Assembly: GCF_030064125.1 (NCBI RefSeq)
Contig: NZ_CP125957.1
Coordinates: forward strand, 2,170,001-2,234,000
From: Pseudomonas sp. G2-4
GTDB taxonomy: Bacteria > Pseudomonadota > Gammaproteobacteria > Pseudomonadales > Pseudomonadaceae
Reading direction: 5' to 3'
DNA length: 64,000 bases
Shown here: piece by piece, positions 37,619 through 45,114 of the stretch
How positions within the stretch are numbered: the stretch's first letter is position 1
Layout: each line of letters begins with the position of its first letter
The notes under the pieces: model-generated
Databases searched by the model: none
The model's input: the letters and a program-made list of their open reading frames with translations, nothing else
Told to the model about the DNA's origin: nothing
Made by a program: the position numbers and the translations under genes

Positions 37619-38197
37619 TCAGACCTTAATCCGTTTAAACCACTGATTCACGCGCTCGCACTCAAATGCGGTCGGATCAAAAGCATCACCATGCCATTCA
37701 ACCATCGCCTCATGCTCTGAATGATTGGGGTTGGCCATCGCCTCTAGAAATTCCTCATAACCAGGCCCGCCACCCACGTCTTCCGGTGGGCAAGCATTGG
37801 CACCGTCGATGCAATACGGCACCTGAGGGCAGGCAATCGCGGGTAGCGCTTTTTCGACCTTGATGCGGTGATGCCAACTGTCACCGAAGTCATAGAGATA
37901 ATTAAATGTCCGTCTTCCGTTCAGCGCCTTGATCAGCGTTTTACGGGCTTCCGGGTTCACCGTCGGCCCCCAGCCATCAGGATCAGGAATACCGTAATTC
38001 TCACCGGCAATTTCAAACTCATGCAGATGACTGTCATTCCAGCCCATCACGATCTGGATGACACCGTGCAGTTTGCCCAAGGTGATGTTTTCGGGCACCG
38101 CGAACCGACGCCAAATCGTCGGAGTGATCCACTTCAGCTCAACATACAGCAGCAACAGATCGGGGGCGGGTTTGGGTAAACGGACTGTTTTAACCAT
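37619..38197 (-). CDS. Plasmid pRiA4b ORF-3-family protein
   Basis: 192 aa. LLLLYVELKWITPTIWRRFAVP, with the later segments LGKLHGVIQIVMGWNDSHLH, FNYLYDFGDSWHHRI and CPPEDVGGGPGYEEF, matches the PRiA4_ORF3 family, seen on plasmids and in accessory DNA. Biochemical role unknown; no catalytic claim is made. The GTN-rich acidic C-terminus is family-typical. It is transcribed opposite to the DUF3077-like gene. Confidence 0.85.
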   Translation of the reverse strand: MVKTVRLPKPAPDLLLLYVELKWITPTIWRRFAVPENITLGKLHGVIQIVMGWNDSHLHEFEIAGENYGIPDPDGWGPTVNPEARKTLIKALNGRRTFNYLYDFGDSWHHRIKVEKALPAIACPQVPYCIDGANACPPEDVGGGPGYEEFLEAMANPNHSEHEAMVEWHGDAFDPTAFECERVNQWFKRIKV

Positions 38198-38339
38198 GGA
38201 TCAGGCGGCCTCACGGTGTTCGGTTCAAGGAAATATTACAGGGCAGCAACCCCGGTTCGCCAACCCGAGCACAGCTGCCACCCATTCGTTTGGCGACGCT
38301 TGAGTGGTAGTCCTTATCAATTGAATGAAGGTACTACCC

Positions 38340-38570
38340 ATGACCCGATACATGCCCATCACCGGGAGCGACTGCATCCCCGCAACCCTGCTTATCGACA
38401 CCGAAGCCCCTCTAGACGTCCTCTTTGAAACGGCCGATTACCGCATCCGCACGGTGACCCAGCTCTTGGAAAATATCGCGTTTCGCTCGGACATCAGCTC
38501 AGACACGGTGGTGCTGACTGATTTTTGTAAATTGCTGACGACATCGCTGCGGGCACAGGCGGCGGAGTAA
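38340..38570 (+). CDS. Small DUF3077-like protein, copy 2
   Basis: 76 aa, a near-perfect duplicate of the gene at 34452, lacking 14 internal codons between two TGCG repeats. The leader TATCAATTGAA...GGTACTACCC is shared too. After the deletion point identity falls sharply, including in the 3' flank. GGTACTACCC gives no strong ribosome site in either copy. Confidence 0.65.
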   Translation: MTRYMPITGSDCIPATLLIDTEAPLDVLFETADYRIRTVTQLLENIAFRSDISSDTVVLTDFCKLLTTSLRAQAAE

Positions 38571-38650
38571 TGAAGATGGGCGGCTTGTAGTCGCCCGCTT
38601 CATAAGATTTGGGAAGAGCCAGGAGAGCAAGACATCTAAGTCCCTTATCG

Positions 38651-38843
38651 AGTGATTAGCCCCATGCACTGGCTGCGCATCAGTATCAATGCCTAGCGCA
38701 TGAATCACCTTGAGTACGTACTGCGGCGCGACCAATGGGGCGGGCGATAACGATTTTTGCTCGCGCAGATTACGGATCAAGCAGAGAACGCCTGCGTTTT
38801 TTGAATGTGATGATTCATTGGTGAGCCGCTTATCCATTGGATA
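38651..38843 (-). pseudogene. Collapsed second HigBA copy
   Basis: 38651-38718 matches the antitoxin's 3' end of the 36777 module and 38724-38820 matches the start of its toxin gene. About 435 bases between them are missing, joining toxin start to antitoxin end. The operator-like palindrome survives at 38831-38843. Any frame across it is nonsense. The following 176 bases up to 39019 show no gene. Confidence 0.75.
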
Positions 38844-39019
38844 TAGAAAGTCAAGGCGCTAATTTCTTCTCGAAATTCCTAGATCTGTCCGAATTTCACT
38901 GCTTCAAGCCCCCGACATTCCTGGACGCATACTTTCGCACCGCAGGCGTTCGAAAGGGCGCAGTTCACCACATGATGGCAATTAAGTGGCATTATTAGGT
39001 CACACCTAAGGAGAGACGC

Positions 39020-39700
39020 ATGCAGTTCTTACAAAAGGAAAAACGCCATTACTTGACTGACGAATTCATAGGCACGGAGGAGGGGTGCGGCATATTCATA
39101 CCTGCCAACAAAGCGCTCTATGGGTTTGTGCGAGAGAATCCCAGTCATACGGATCATGCGCAGGTGGCTTCAAAGGCGCTGATCATTGGCCGCAGCCTGG
39201 CTGCATCGGTCGAGCGCCGCAAAAAGGGCGACGAGGACGACGAGGATGGTTATGAAGGCTCCACGGGGGGCTTTTATGAGCGGTTGGCTAAATCTATTTG
39301 TAGCTCGGACGTAGGTTTGGAATCGTCCTTTCTCCCGGCGGGGGAACGGCTTGCTGGATCTGTCTGTACTGCGGTGAACAAAGTGCATTCCCGGCTCTGC
39401 GAGGCCATCAGTGCCGTCACTAATAAGGACGCGAGCAGCTTCGCTTCGAAGTATCTGCACTTCCATTTTCCGACTCTGTTCCCAATGGTTGATTCGCGAG
39501 CCAGGGAAGCGCTGAAGTGGATCGCGAATGAGGAGGGGCTGGTTTTCGCTCCGACCACGGCGGGTATGTCAAAAAACTACGCGACTTACATAGACTTCTA
39601 CACACGCGTTCGTAGTCTGTTCGAAGAAGAACTTGGCCGGGAAATCAGCCTTAGGCAGATGGATAACATTCTGCTTAATCGCTACGACAACTGGGTTTAG
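39020..39700 (+). CDS. Unknown protein, possibly glycosylase-fold
   Basis: 226 aa, no signal or membrane segment. An acidic loop (KKGDEDDEDGYEG) lies near residue 73. The second half (DASSFASKYLHFHFPTLFPM, VDSRAREAL, then RQMDNILLNRYDNW) resembles helical proteins sometimes grouped with 8-oxoguanine glycosylase-like folds in defence islands. That is a weak resemblance from memory and not a function call. AAGGAG lies 7 bases before the ATG. A lone gene with its own gaps on both sides. Confidence 0.65.
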   Translation: MQFLQKEKRHYLTDEFIGTEEGCGIFIPANKALYGFVRENPSHTDHAQVASKALIIGRSLAASVERRKKGDEDDEDGYEGSTGGFYERLAKSICSSDVGLESSFLPAGERLAGSVCTAVNKVHSRLCEAISAVTNKDASSFASKYLHFHFPTLFPMVDSRAREALKWIANEEGLVFAPTTAGMSKNYATYIDFYTRVRSLFEEELGREISLRQMDNILLNRYDNWV

Positions 39701-39945
39701 AGTTGCTAGTTTAAACCCGCTTCGGCAGGTTTTTTTAGAAAGGAAGAGGACAGGTTTGCCGTTGGGTTCTTAAGTGCGGAAGGCCGTTTTTATCGGAGTA
39801 TCTGAAACGCTAAGGTCATCCTGTGGGTCTTTGTCTCGTAGTGGTGAAGTAATGGTGCTAATTCTACGCATTCCATGTCTTCGCTCATCTGGCTCGGCGG
39901 GAATGTCTACTCCGCCTCAATCAATTTTATGGATATGGAAACTCA

Positions 39946-40549
39946 ATGAAAAAAAAAGCGCTTGATTTCGCTATCTAGCGCTGTTGCCATTTTGATGCTG
40001 GGCGGTTGCACGGGGCCCGCCTGGAAGGTATTCAGCGAAACAGATATACTTCCCACACGAACTACCCTGATAGTCACTACTGGAAATTACACTGCGGGTA
40101 CTTCGATCCTTAGTGCTTCGAACATATTTCCAGTTGTCCGTAAAGAAGAAGGGGTGATCTACGTCGGATTGATGTCCAATGGGGAGGTTCGGATTCCGAT
40201 TGTAACAGCTCAAATATGGATTGATCAGAACGAAGTATGGACAATCTCGGCTCAGGAGACCCCTATCATCTTGGCGAAGCCATCCCTGGCATATTTCTTG
40301 GGCCCAACTCCGAAGCTTATAAAGCAGGCCCAGGCGCAGGGTCTTAATGTCAATAAAGTGATCGGTGGTTGCGCAGTTGCTGGGGGGGACAAAGCCGAGG
40401 CAATGCTTAAACAGATGCATACGGGCCGAGTTTTAAAATTTAGGACGATAGATATCGATAACGCTGCGTCTTCGACCCAAGAAGTGGTCCTGGACGAGTC
40501 GTTTTCCCAATCGCTTAGAGCGGTAGGGGTCGATCCGAGGATTTTATAA
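39946..40549 (+). CDS. Lipoprotein gene interrupted at an A9 tract
   Basis: From a TTG at 39962 the frame gives 195 aa, beginning inside a lipoprotein signal (ISLSSAVAILMLGGC). The only nearby ATG (39946) is followed by nine A's and goes to a stop after ten codons. With eight A's it would read MKKKRLISLSSAVAILMLGG and then the lipobox Cys, a perfect signal. So the gene is either frameshifted, expressed by slippage, phase variable, or the tract length is an error. Function unknown. The 245 bases before it show no gene. Confidence 0.65.
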
Positions 40550-40760
40550 GCCCTCGCATAGCATCTGGAGTGGGTTGTATTTTGGGTATTGAAGGGAAAG
40601 ATTTATTTTTTCTCTACTGCGCTCCTCCATGAGAGGTGGAGTCAGGTTGGCCCGGGACAGCTACAGGAAATAAATTTGTTCCTTTTTCGTACCGTATTAT
40701 TTTTTATAGGCTATAAATTAATACTGAGAAGTTGTGAAGTGCTCGTTAAGGAGAGTTTTT

Positions 40761-41168
40761 ATGCCTGTTATTGCGTATCACGGGACAAGCTCTCGCCATA
40801 GAGCTTCGCTGACAGCTGGTCTTCAGCCTGTGCCAAATAATTGGGGCGGGGGAGAGCTTGGGCATGGCTTTTATTGCGTGACAGCAGCCAACATTGAAAC
40901 CGCTAGAGTCTATGGCGGTCAAGCTTGTAATGATGTTAATGAGCAGATAGATATTTGGTCTGTCTCTTGCGCAGAGAACTTGATACAGCTAACAGGTGGA
41001 GCGGTCGGAGTCACAAATCAGTGGGCTGGTATTACTGATTTTCTGTTGACAAATTATGATTATTTATACAATCAAGCTGAAGCTGGAAATATTTCGCAAG
41101 TTAAGTTTAATCCTCGCTTCTACGATCGGTTAACGCTTAGTTTGGTAGAGTCGAATCCGTATAATTAG
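40761..41168 (+). CDS. ADP-ribosyltransferase-like protein
   Basis: 135 aa, AT-richer than its surroundings. MPVIAYHGTSSRHRASLTAG then GGGELGHGFYCVTAANIETA and RVYGG follows the pattern of DUF3990/RES/PARP-like ADP-ribosyltransferases: HGTS for NAD binding and GFY..T....A..Y. A late Glu (e.g. in NQAEAGN or LVESN) would be needed for catalysis and cannot be assigned. AAGGAGAG lies before the ATG. No secretion signal, adaptor, antitoxin or immunity gene is adjacent. The 210 bases upstream show no gene. Confidence 0.65.
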   Translation: MPVIAYHGTSSRHRASLTAGLQPVPNNWGGGELGHGFYCVTAANIETARVYGGQACNDVNEQIDIWSVSCAENLIQLTGGAVGVTNQWAGITDFLLTNYDYLYNQAEAGNISQVKFNPRFYDRLTLSLVESNPYN

Positions 41169-41235
41169 TGTTGTAAGCGTGCTCAATTTGCTTTTTCCTC
41201 TTTCCAATGCGCCCAGGTAACCAGATGCATCAGGG

Positions 41236-41313
41236 TAAAGTCAGGGACAGGCCTCGATTATGAGACGGGCCGATTCCACGTGAACTCAAGACCGTGGTCT
41301 GTCCCTAGTTTCC
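41236..41313. repeat. Dispersed inverted repeat, copy F
   Basis: AGGGACAGGCCTCGATTATG on the left and ACCGTGGTCTGTCCCT on the right, with a loop ATGAGACGGGCCGAT like copy E. The last copy found; it marks the edge of the accessory stretch. Confidence 0.85.
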
Positions 41314-41402
41314 TCCTGCTCGTTGGAGAAATTCTCGAACCTTTTCTACCTGATATTTCTTGGCTTCGTTTTCAGGGTGCGCATTCCACGGTCATTTCCC
41401 AT

Positions 41403-42287
41403 TCAACCGTTGCTCTGCCCCAATAACCACTCACTAAAAGCCCGCACCGCTACCTGCCGCTCCCGCCCCGGCACGCACACCACCGTATATCTAGCACCCG
41501 CCAGACGAACCTCAGGCCGATAGCCCATCAATTCCCCACGCGTAACCGTCTCAGCAACCAGCACATTGCTGGCAAGCACCAACCCATGTCCGGCAATCGC
41601 CGCCTGCAGTGCATGCTGTTCCTCGTCATAACGCCGGAAACGCGCATTGTCCAGCCAGCTCAAGGTGCCGGCCTTGGCGCACCAGGCAGGCCAGTCAACC
41701 GCGACATTCGCGCTACTCAGCCACGGCACATCGATCAGTTCCACGGGCGCTCCCGGTGCGGGCGGTTGCCAGCCGGGGCGGCAATAGACGCCAAAGTACT
41801 CGTCCAGCAACGGCTGCTCGAACAGCTGCGGGTCGGGTGTGAAGAGGGCGCGGATCGCCAGGTCGACGCTTGCATCACGCTGCAGGTCTACCACGTCGTT
41901 GCTGCTGTGCAGGCTGATGTCGATCTCCGGGTGCAACCGATGGAAATCGCCGAGCCGCGGTATCAGCCACAGGCTGGCGAACGCCGGTGTGGTGCTCACG
42001 ACCAAGGACTGCGCAGCACACGGTGGCGACAGCGACTGCAGGCCGTGCTGGATATCCAGCAGGGCGCGGTGCAGTTGCGGGTGAAGGCGCGCACCGTCGG
42101 CGCTCAGGCGCACGTTTTGGCTGGAGCGTTCGAACAATCGCAAGCCAAGGAAGGCTTCAAGGTTTCTGATCTGGTGGGAGATCGCCGCGGGGCTGACATT
42201 CAGTTCCAGGGCCGCTGCCTTGAAGCTGCCTAGCCGTGCGGCAGACTCGAAGCCACGCAAGGCGGTGAGGGGCAGTTTGGCGAACAT
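41403..42287 (-). CDS. LysR-type regulator, GcvA-like
   Basis: 294 aa. The N-terminal HTH is LPLTALRGFESAARLGSFKA ... NVSPAAISHQIRNLE. An effector domain follows (VSTTPAFASLWLIPRLGDFH), the layout of GcvA/AmpR-like regulators. It is divergent from a PACE-type efflux gene 106 bases away, a pairing known for chlorhexidine-inducible AceI/AceR systems, so control of that pump is likely. Confidence 0.9.
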   Translation of the reverse strand: MFAKLPLTALRGFESAARLGSFKAAALELNVSPAAISHQIRNLEAFLGLRLFERSSQNVRLSADGARLHPQLHRALLDIQHGLQSLSPPCAAQSLVVSTTPAFASLWLIPRLGDFHRLHPEIDISLHSSNDVVDLQRDASVDLAIRALFTPDPQLFEQPLLDEYFGVYCRPGWQPPAPGAPVELIDVPWLSSANVAVDWPAWCAKAGTLSWLDNARFRRYDEEQHALQAAIAGHGLVLASNVLVAETVTRGELMGYRPEVRLAGARYTVVCVPGRERQVAVRAFSEWLLGQSNG

Positions 42288-42301
42288 GGGCGGGTAGGTG
42301 A

Positions 42302-42357
42302 CTCAAGTTGAGCGTGGCTCAATTTAGCTCAATTGTGCGCGTGCGCTCAACTTGCCA
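42302..42357. promoter_or_regulatory. Candidate LysR binding region
   Basis: CAAGTTGAGC (42304-42313) and GCTCAACTTG (42345-42354) are exact complements 31 bases apart. Between them GCTCAATT occurs twice. The arrangement lies between the divergent LysR and efflux genes. Confidence 0.6.
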
Positions 42358-42393
42358 GGCTGGGGTCTTCCAAGCCAACCCAGGAGTCCATCG

Positions 42394-42843
42394 ATGCAAG
42401 GGGCGCCCCGCAAAATTCTCCAGGCCGTACTCTACGAAGCCGGCGGCGTGCTGTTCGTGGCGCCGGCACTGGCGCTGATCTACGGCCAAGGTATGGGCTA
42501 TTCAACCCTGTTGTCGCTGGTGATTTCTGCCGTCGCGCTGGCCTGGAACATGCTTTTCAACGGTCTGTTTGAGTGGTGGGAGCGCCACCAGCGCAGTCGC
42601 CATCGCAACTGGCAGCGACGACTGCTGCATTCCTTGGGATTTGAAGGCGGCTTGACGTTGATTCTGACCCCAGTGATTGCGGCGTGGCTAGGCATCAGCC
42701 TGTGGCTGGCACTGGTGACCAACTTGGGGTTGTTTGTGTTCTTCTTTTTTTACTCGCTGGTTTTTCAATGGGGGTTTGATCGGGTGTTTGATGTTCCGCT
42801 TTCGGCGCAGCCCGATCAGGCGCCCCTATCTAACGCCCCTTGA
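42394..42843 (+). CDS. PACE-family biocide efflux pump
   Basis: 149 aa, inner-membrane proton-coupled exporter of the AceI type. Two tandem transmembrane-pair domains. Domain 1 has LQAVLYEAGGVLFVAPALAL with the buried essential Glu and WNMLFNGLFEWWE; domain 2 has RLLHSLGFEGGLTLILTPVI and FFFYSLVFQWGFDRVFD. AGGAG precedes the ATG. Known substrates of the family include chlorhexidine and acriflavine; the substrate here is not known. Confidence 0.9.
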   Translation: MQGAPRKILQAVLYEAGGVLFVAPALALIYGQGMGYSTLLSLVISAVALAWNMLFNGLFEWWERHQRSRHRNWQRRLLHSLGFEGGLTLILTPVIAAWLGISLWLALVTNLGLFVFFFFYSLVFQWGFDRVFDVPLSAQPDQAPLSNAP

Positions 42844-42878
42844 ATCGGTTGCATGGACTGCAATCTGGACACGCACGT

Positions 42879-43079
42879 TCAATGAAGCACTCTTCGGCTC
42901 TCTCCAATCCGGATCCGATCGAGTGCCCTGTTTAACGCATCCAAGGCATCGAGGAGGGCTTTCGCCTCAGCTTCCCGACCATCGCCCCAAAGGCGTTCGG
43001 CCATTTTGTTCAGTGCCTGGATAGAGCGTTCAATTTCAGCAGCCGTCGCTGCTTTGGTTTCCTGATGTTTTTTTGGCAT
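42879..43079 (-). CDS. Small charged helical protein
   Basis: 66 aa: MPKKHQETKAATAAEIERSI, then QALNKMAERLWGDGREAEAK, ALLDALDALNRALDRIRIGE. Almost entirely amphipathic helix. No family was recognised and no strong ribosome site is visible. The frame is plausible by composition only. Confidence 0.45.
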   Translation of the reverse strand: MPKKHQETKAATAAEIERSIQALNKMAERLWGDGREAEAKALLDALDALNRALDRIRIGESRRVLH

Positions 43080-43174
43080 CGATTAACACTTCGTCAGGGC
43101 ATGGTTCATTTGCTTTGGCGTGATTACATCATCCCGGAAGTCGTTGCAATTCTGCTGGCAACGGCAAGAACGAA

Positions 43175-43321
43175 ATGAGAACCGATGGAGTGCGTCTGCC
43201 AGATGTCTACACCTACGAGTTGATTGATGCCGACACTGTGCACTACGTCAACGTGGCGTCAGACCCTTCCGGCGATTGCCAGGAAGATTATGACTTCACT
43301 GAGCGCCGCATTCGCGGTTGA
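43175..43321 (+). CDS. Short frame, possibly a gene fragment
   Basis: 48 codons: MRTDGVRLPDVYTYELIDAD, then VHYVNVASDPSGDCQEDYDF and TERRIRG. Natural-looking composition but no ribosome site and a stop shortly upstream. It may be a small protein or the end of a lost gene. Nothing else is visible between 43080 and 43500. Confidence 0.3.
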   Translation: MRTDGVRLPDVYTYELIDADTVHYVNVASDPSGDCQEDYDFTERRIRG

Positions 43322-43500
43322 GGGTAACAACCGGGCTGAGCCTTTTACGCAGTAATTGCATGTTTCGCACGGAGGAGAGACGGCTGTTGCGAGTCCCCTT
43401 TCAAGGTTTCTCCCGTTCATCCATTGCTCGGCACTTGCGGTTTTCCGCCGCCTCTTATGTATAAGCGTGGATATTCTGCGCCTCAGAACGGAGAGCCAAC

Positions 43501-43701
43501 ATGGAAATTGACGAAAATGCTCCTGGCAACAAATCCCAACAGGACGTGACGCGCGGCACGGATAATGAAACAGGCCATGATCCAAAAAAGGATGGCCCTG
43601 AAGTTCCGCTACCCCCGGACGATGAGGCCCCTCTCGAGGAGGATATGTCAGATGTGGATGCCGCCGATTCGGTGGCGAAAGAGTATCCCGATCCTCGATA
43701 A
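43501..43701 (+). CDS. Small acidic disordered protein
   Basis: 66 aa, rich in Asp, Glu and Pro (GPEVPLPPDDEAPLEEDMSD), with no hydrophobic core, so probably disordered. GGAGAG lies 7 bases before the ATG. Not recognised. Confidence 0.55.
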   Translation: MEIDENAPGNKSQQDVTRGTDNETGHDPKKDGPEVPLPPDDEAPLEEDMSDVDAADSVAKEYPDPR

Positions 43702-43797
43702 TCATTCCCTGCGCGAGGGATGTGATGGGCGTGAAACGTTGGGCTTCGGTGGTCTGTAGGCTGGGCTATCTCACATTTCCACGACTCAGAAACAACG

Positions 43798-43832
43798 AGC
43801 CCGCACACTCATCTTAATGAGGTGCGGGCTCT
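43798..43832. terminator. Bidirectional-type hairpin
   Basis: GAGCCCGCAC / GTGCGGGCTC outer arms and CTCAT / ATGAG inner arms around CTTA. It ends the minus-strand DUF2628 gene and possibly the plus-strand gene opposite. Confidence 0.8.
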
Positions 43833-43851
43833 TGGTTACCCTAGCCTGCAA

Positions 43852-44280
43852 TCAGAAACGCATGCCTTGGAACGGATTCCAGCTTTGTTCACCTTTCACT
43901 TCTTTGAGGTAATACGAGTAGTTGGCGATAAGCGCATAGGTCATGGAAAAAGCCACGCTCAGGCCCGTGCTCAACGGCCTTGGAAAGTCCATGCCCACGA
44001 TCGCGAAAATCACACTCAGCACGATATTGATCGCCAGCATGATGCCGATCAGGGCCAGGTTTTTCTTCCATAGGCCCAGGACGAACAAGTAAATAGGGCC
44101 GAAGAAAAACGCAATCACGTTGGCGTTGATGAGCAGTTTTTTCTTGAAGCCAGGCAGCGCCTTGAGGGCCGGCTTGAATCGTGGATCGCTTGGCGCACCG
44201 TAAGTGTCGAAGAAGTTAAAGCGTTCCTGCCACTTGGCGCTGTATTTGCCGGTGGTTTGGGTTTGTTCAGTGGTGCTCAT
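43852..44280 (-). CDS. DUF2628-family membrane protein
   Basis: 142 aa. A hydrophilic N-terminus (KYSAKWQERFNFFDTYGAPS) is followed by three or four membrane helices between residues 50 and 125 (NVIAFFFGPIYLFVLGLW, NLALIGIMLAINIVLSVIFA, GLSVAFSMTYALIANYSYYL). This is the layout of DUF2628 proteins, function unknown. It ends WNPFQGMRF. The terminator hairpin lies 20 bases past the stop. Confidence 0.82.
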   Translation of the reverse strand: MSTTEQTQTTGKYSAKWQERFNFFDTYGAPSDPRFKPALKALPGFKKKLLINANVIAFFFGPIYLFVLGLWKKNLALIGIMLAINIVLSVIFAIVGMDFPRPLSTGLSVAFSMTYALIANYSYYLKEVKGEQSWNPFQGMRF

Positions 44281-44324
44281 TTTTACGGCTCCTGGTGTTC
44301 CATGAGGTGATTTTTTCTTCCGAG

Positions 44325-44486
44325 ATGTCCTGGGCTTCGGTCTTTCTTATCTTGGCGTGCGGATTCTATTGGTTTCTCGATCGGTTGAGCCCAGAAAATT
44401 GTTCGAAGCGTTTGGTCTGCCCGCTTTATAAGTGTTTACGTGAAGAAAAACCGCACTGGCTGCTTAAGTGCCCCACTGATCTGTGA
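44325..44486 (+). CDS. Possible Cys-rich small membrane protein
   Basis: 53 aa: an N-terminal helix (MSWASVFLILACGFYWFLDR), then a tail with Cys residues spaced like a zinc knuckle (CSKRLVCPLYKC ... LKC). No ribosome site; a GTG at 44295 is an alternative start. Real status uncertain. Confidence 0.35.
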   Translation: MSWASVFLILACGFYWFLDRLSPENCSKRLVCPLYKCLREEKPHWLLKCPTDL

Positions 44487-44543
44487 CGTGCATCACTGTA
44501 TGAAAGATCTGGAGCCTGCGTCCAAGAGGGGATTGTTGAGTCC

Positions 44544-44972
44544 CTATCGCTCTAAGGCTGCCAGGTAATCAATAGCCTTCCGATATTTTTCAAGTCGATC
44601 CAGGTCTTTCTGGCTTGGGTTTTCTATGCGTGACAAGTCGCTGTTTTCTGCGAGGTCAGCCAGCTTCACCCGGCGGGCGATAGGGTCGCGTGCCGCCCGC
44701 TCGATAAAGGCTTGGTACGTTTCGCCTTCTCGTTTGGTGAGGGCATCGATGGCGGCCAGAACGGCCTCGCTGAAACCCTCATCGCGCAGGTCGGCAAGGG
44801 TGATGGCGGTATCTTCGACCACGTCATGCAGCACAGCTGCGATGCGCTCTTCGTCATGAGACAGGCGCAGCATGACTTTCAGTGGGTGCAATATGTAGGG
44901 GCCCCCCCCCTTATCGGCTTGCCCCTCATGGGCAAGCGCGGAAATCGATATGGCTTTCTCCAGTGTACTCAT
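44544..44972 (-). CDS. HD-domain (p)ppGpp hydrolase-like protein
   Basis: 142 aa, RelA/SpoT hydrolase-like (MESH1 size) without synthetase domain. His15 (AHEGQADKGG), YILHPL, the HD pair His49-Asp50 (LHDVVED) and VKLADLAENSD supply the metal and catalytic residues. It would hydrolyse (p)ppGpp or a related nucleotide. The ATG at 44972 was chosen over one 36 bases upstream because MSTLEKAISISALAHEGQ is the family start. Codons 21-24 contain a run of nine G, a slippage-prone tract. Confidence 0.87.
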   Translation of the reverse strand: MSTLEKAISISALAHEGQADKGGGPYILHPLKVMLRLSHDEERIAAVLHDVVEDTAITLADLRDEGFSEAVLAAIDALTKREGETYQAFIERAARDPIARRVKLADLAENSDLSRIENPSQKDLDRLEKYRKAIDYLAALER

Positions 44973-45114
44973 GTCACCCGCTCTCCCTTCGATCGATACT
45001 CGACGCAAATCAGCGCCTTCGGTTCGTGCGTTCTCGCCTTAGTTGATCTTGCGTGAATCAATGATGCTGGTATGGTGGCGCCTCGTTTAAATCAGCGTTC
45101 TAGAGGGATCTTCT

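Noticed and set aside
38499..38837. A 112-codon minus-strand protein
   Set aside because: It reads through the collapsed HigBA copy and antisense to the DUF3077-like gene; a fusion of remnants.
32434..41402. Prophage
   Set aside because: No integrase, capsid, tail, terminase or lysis gene is present.
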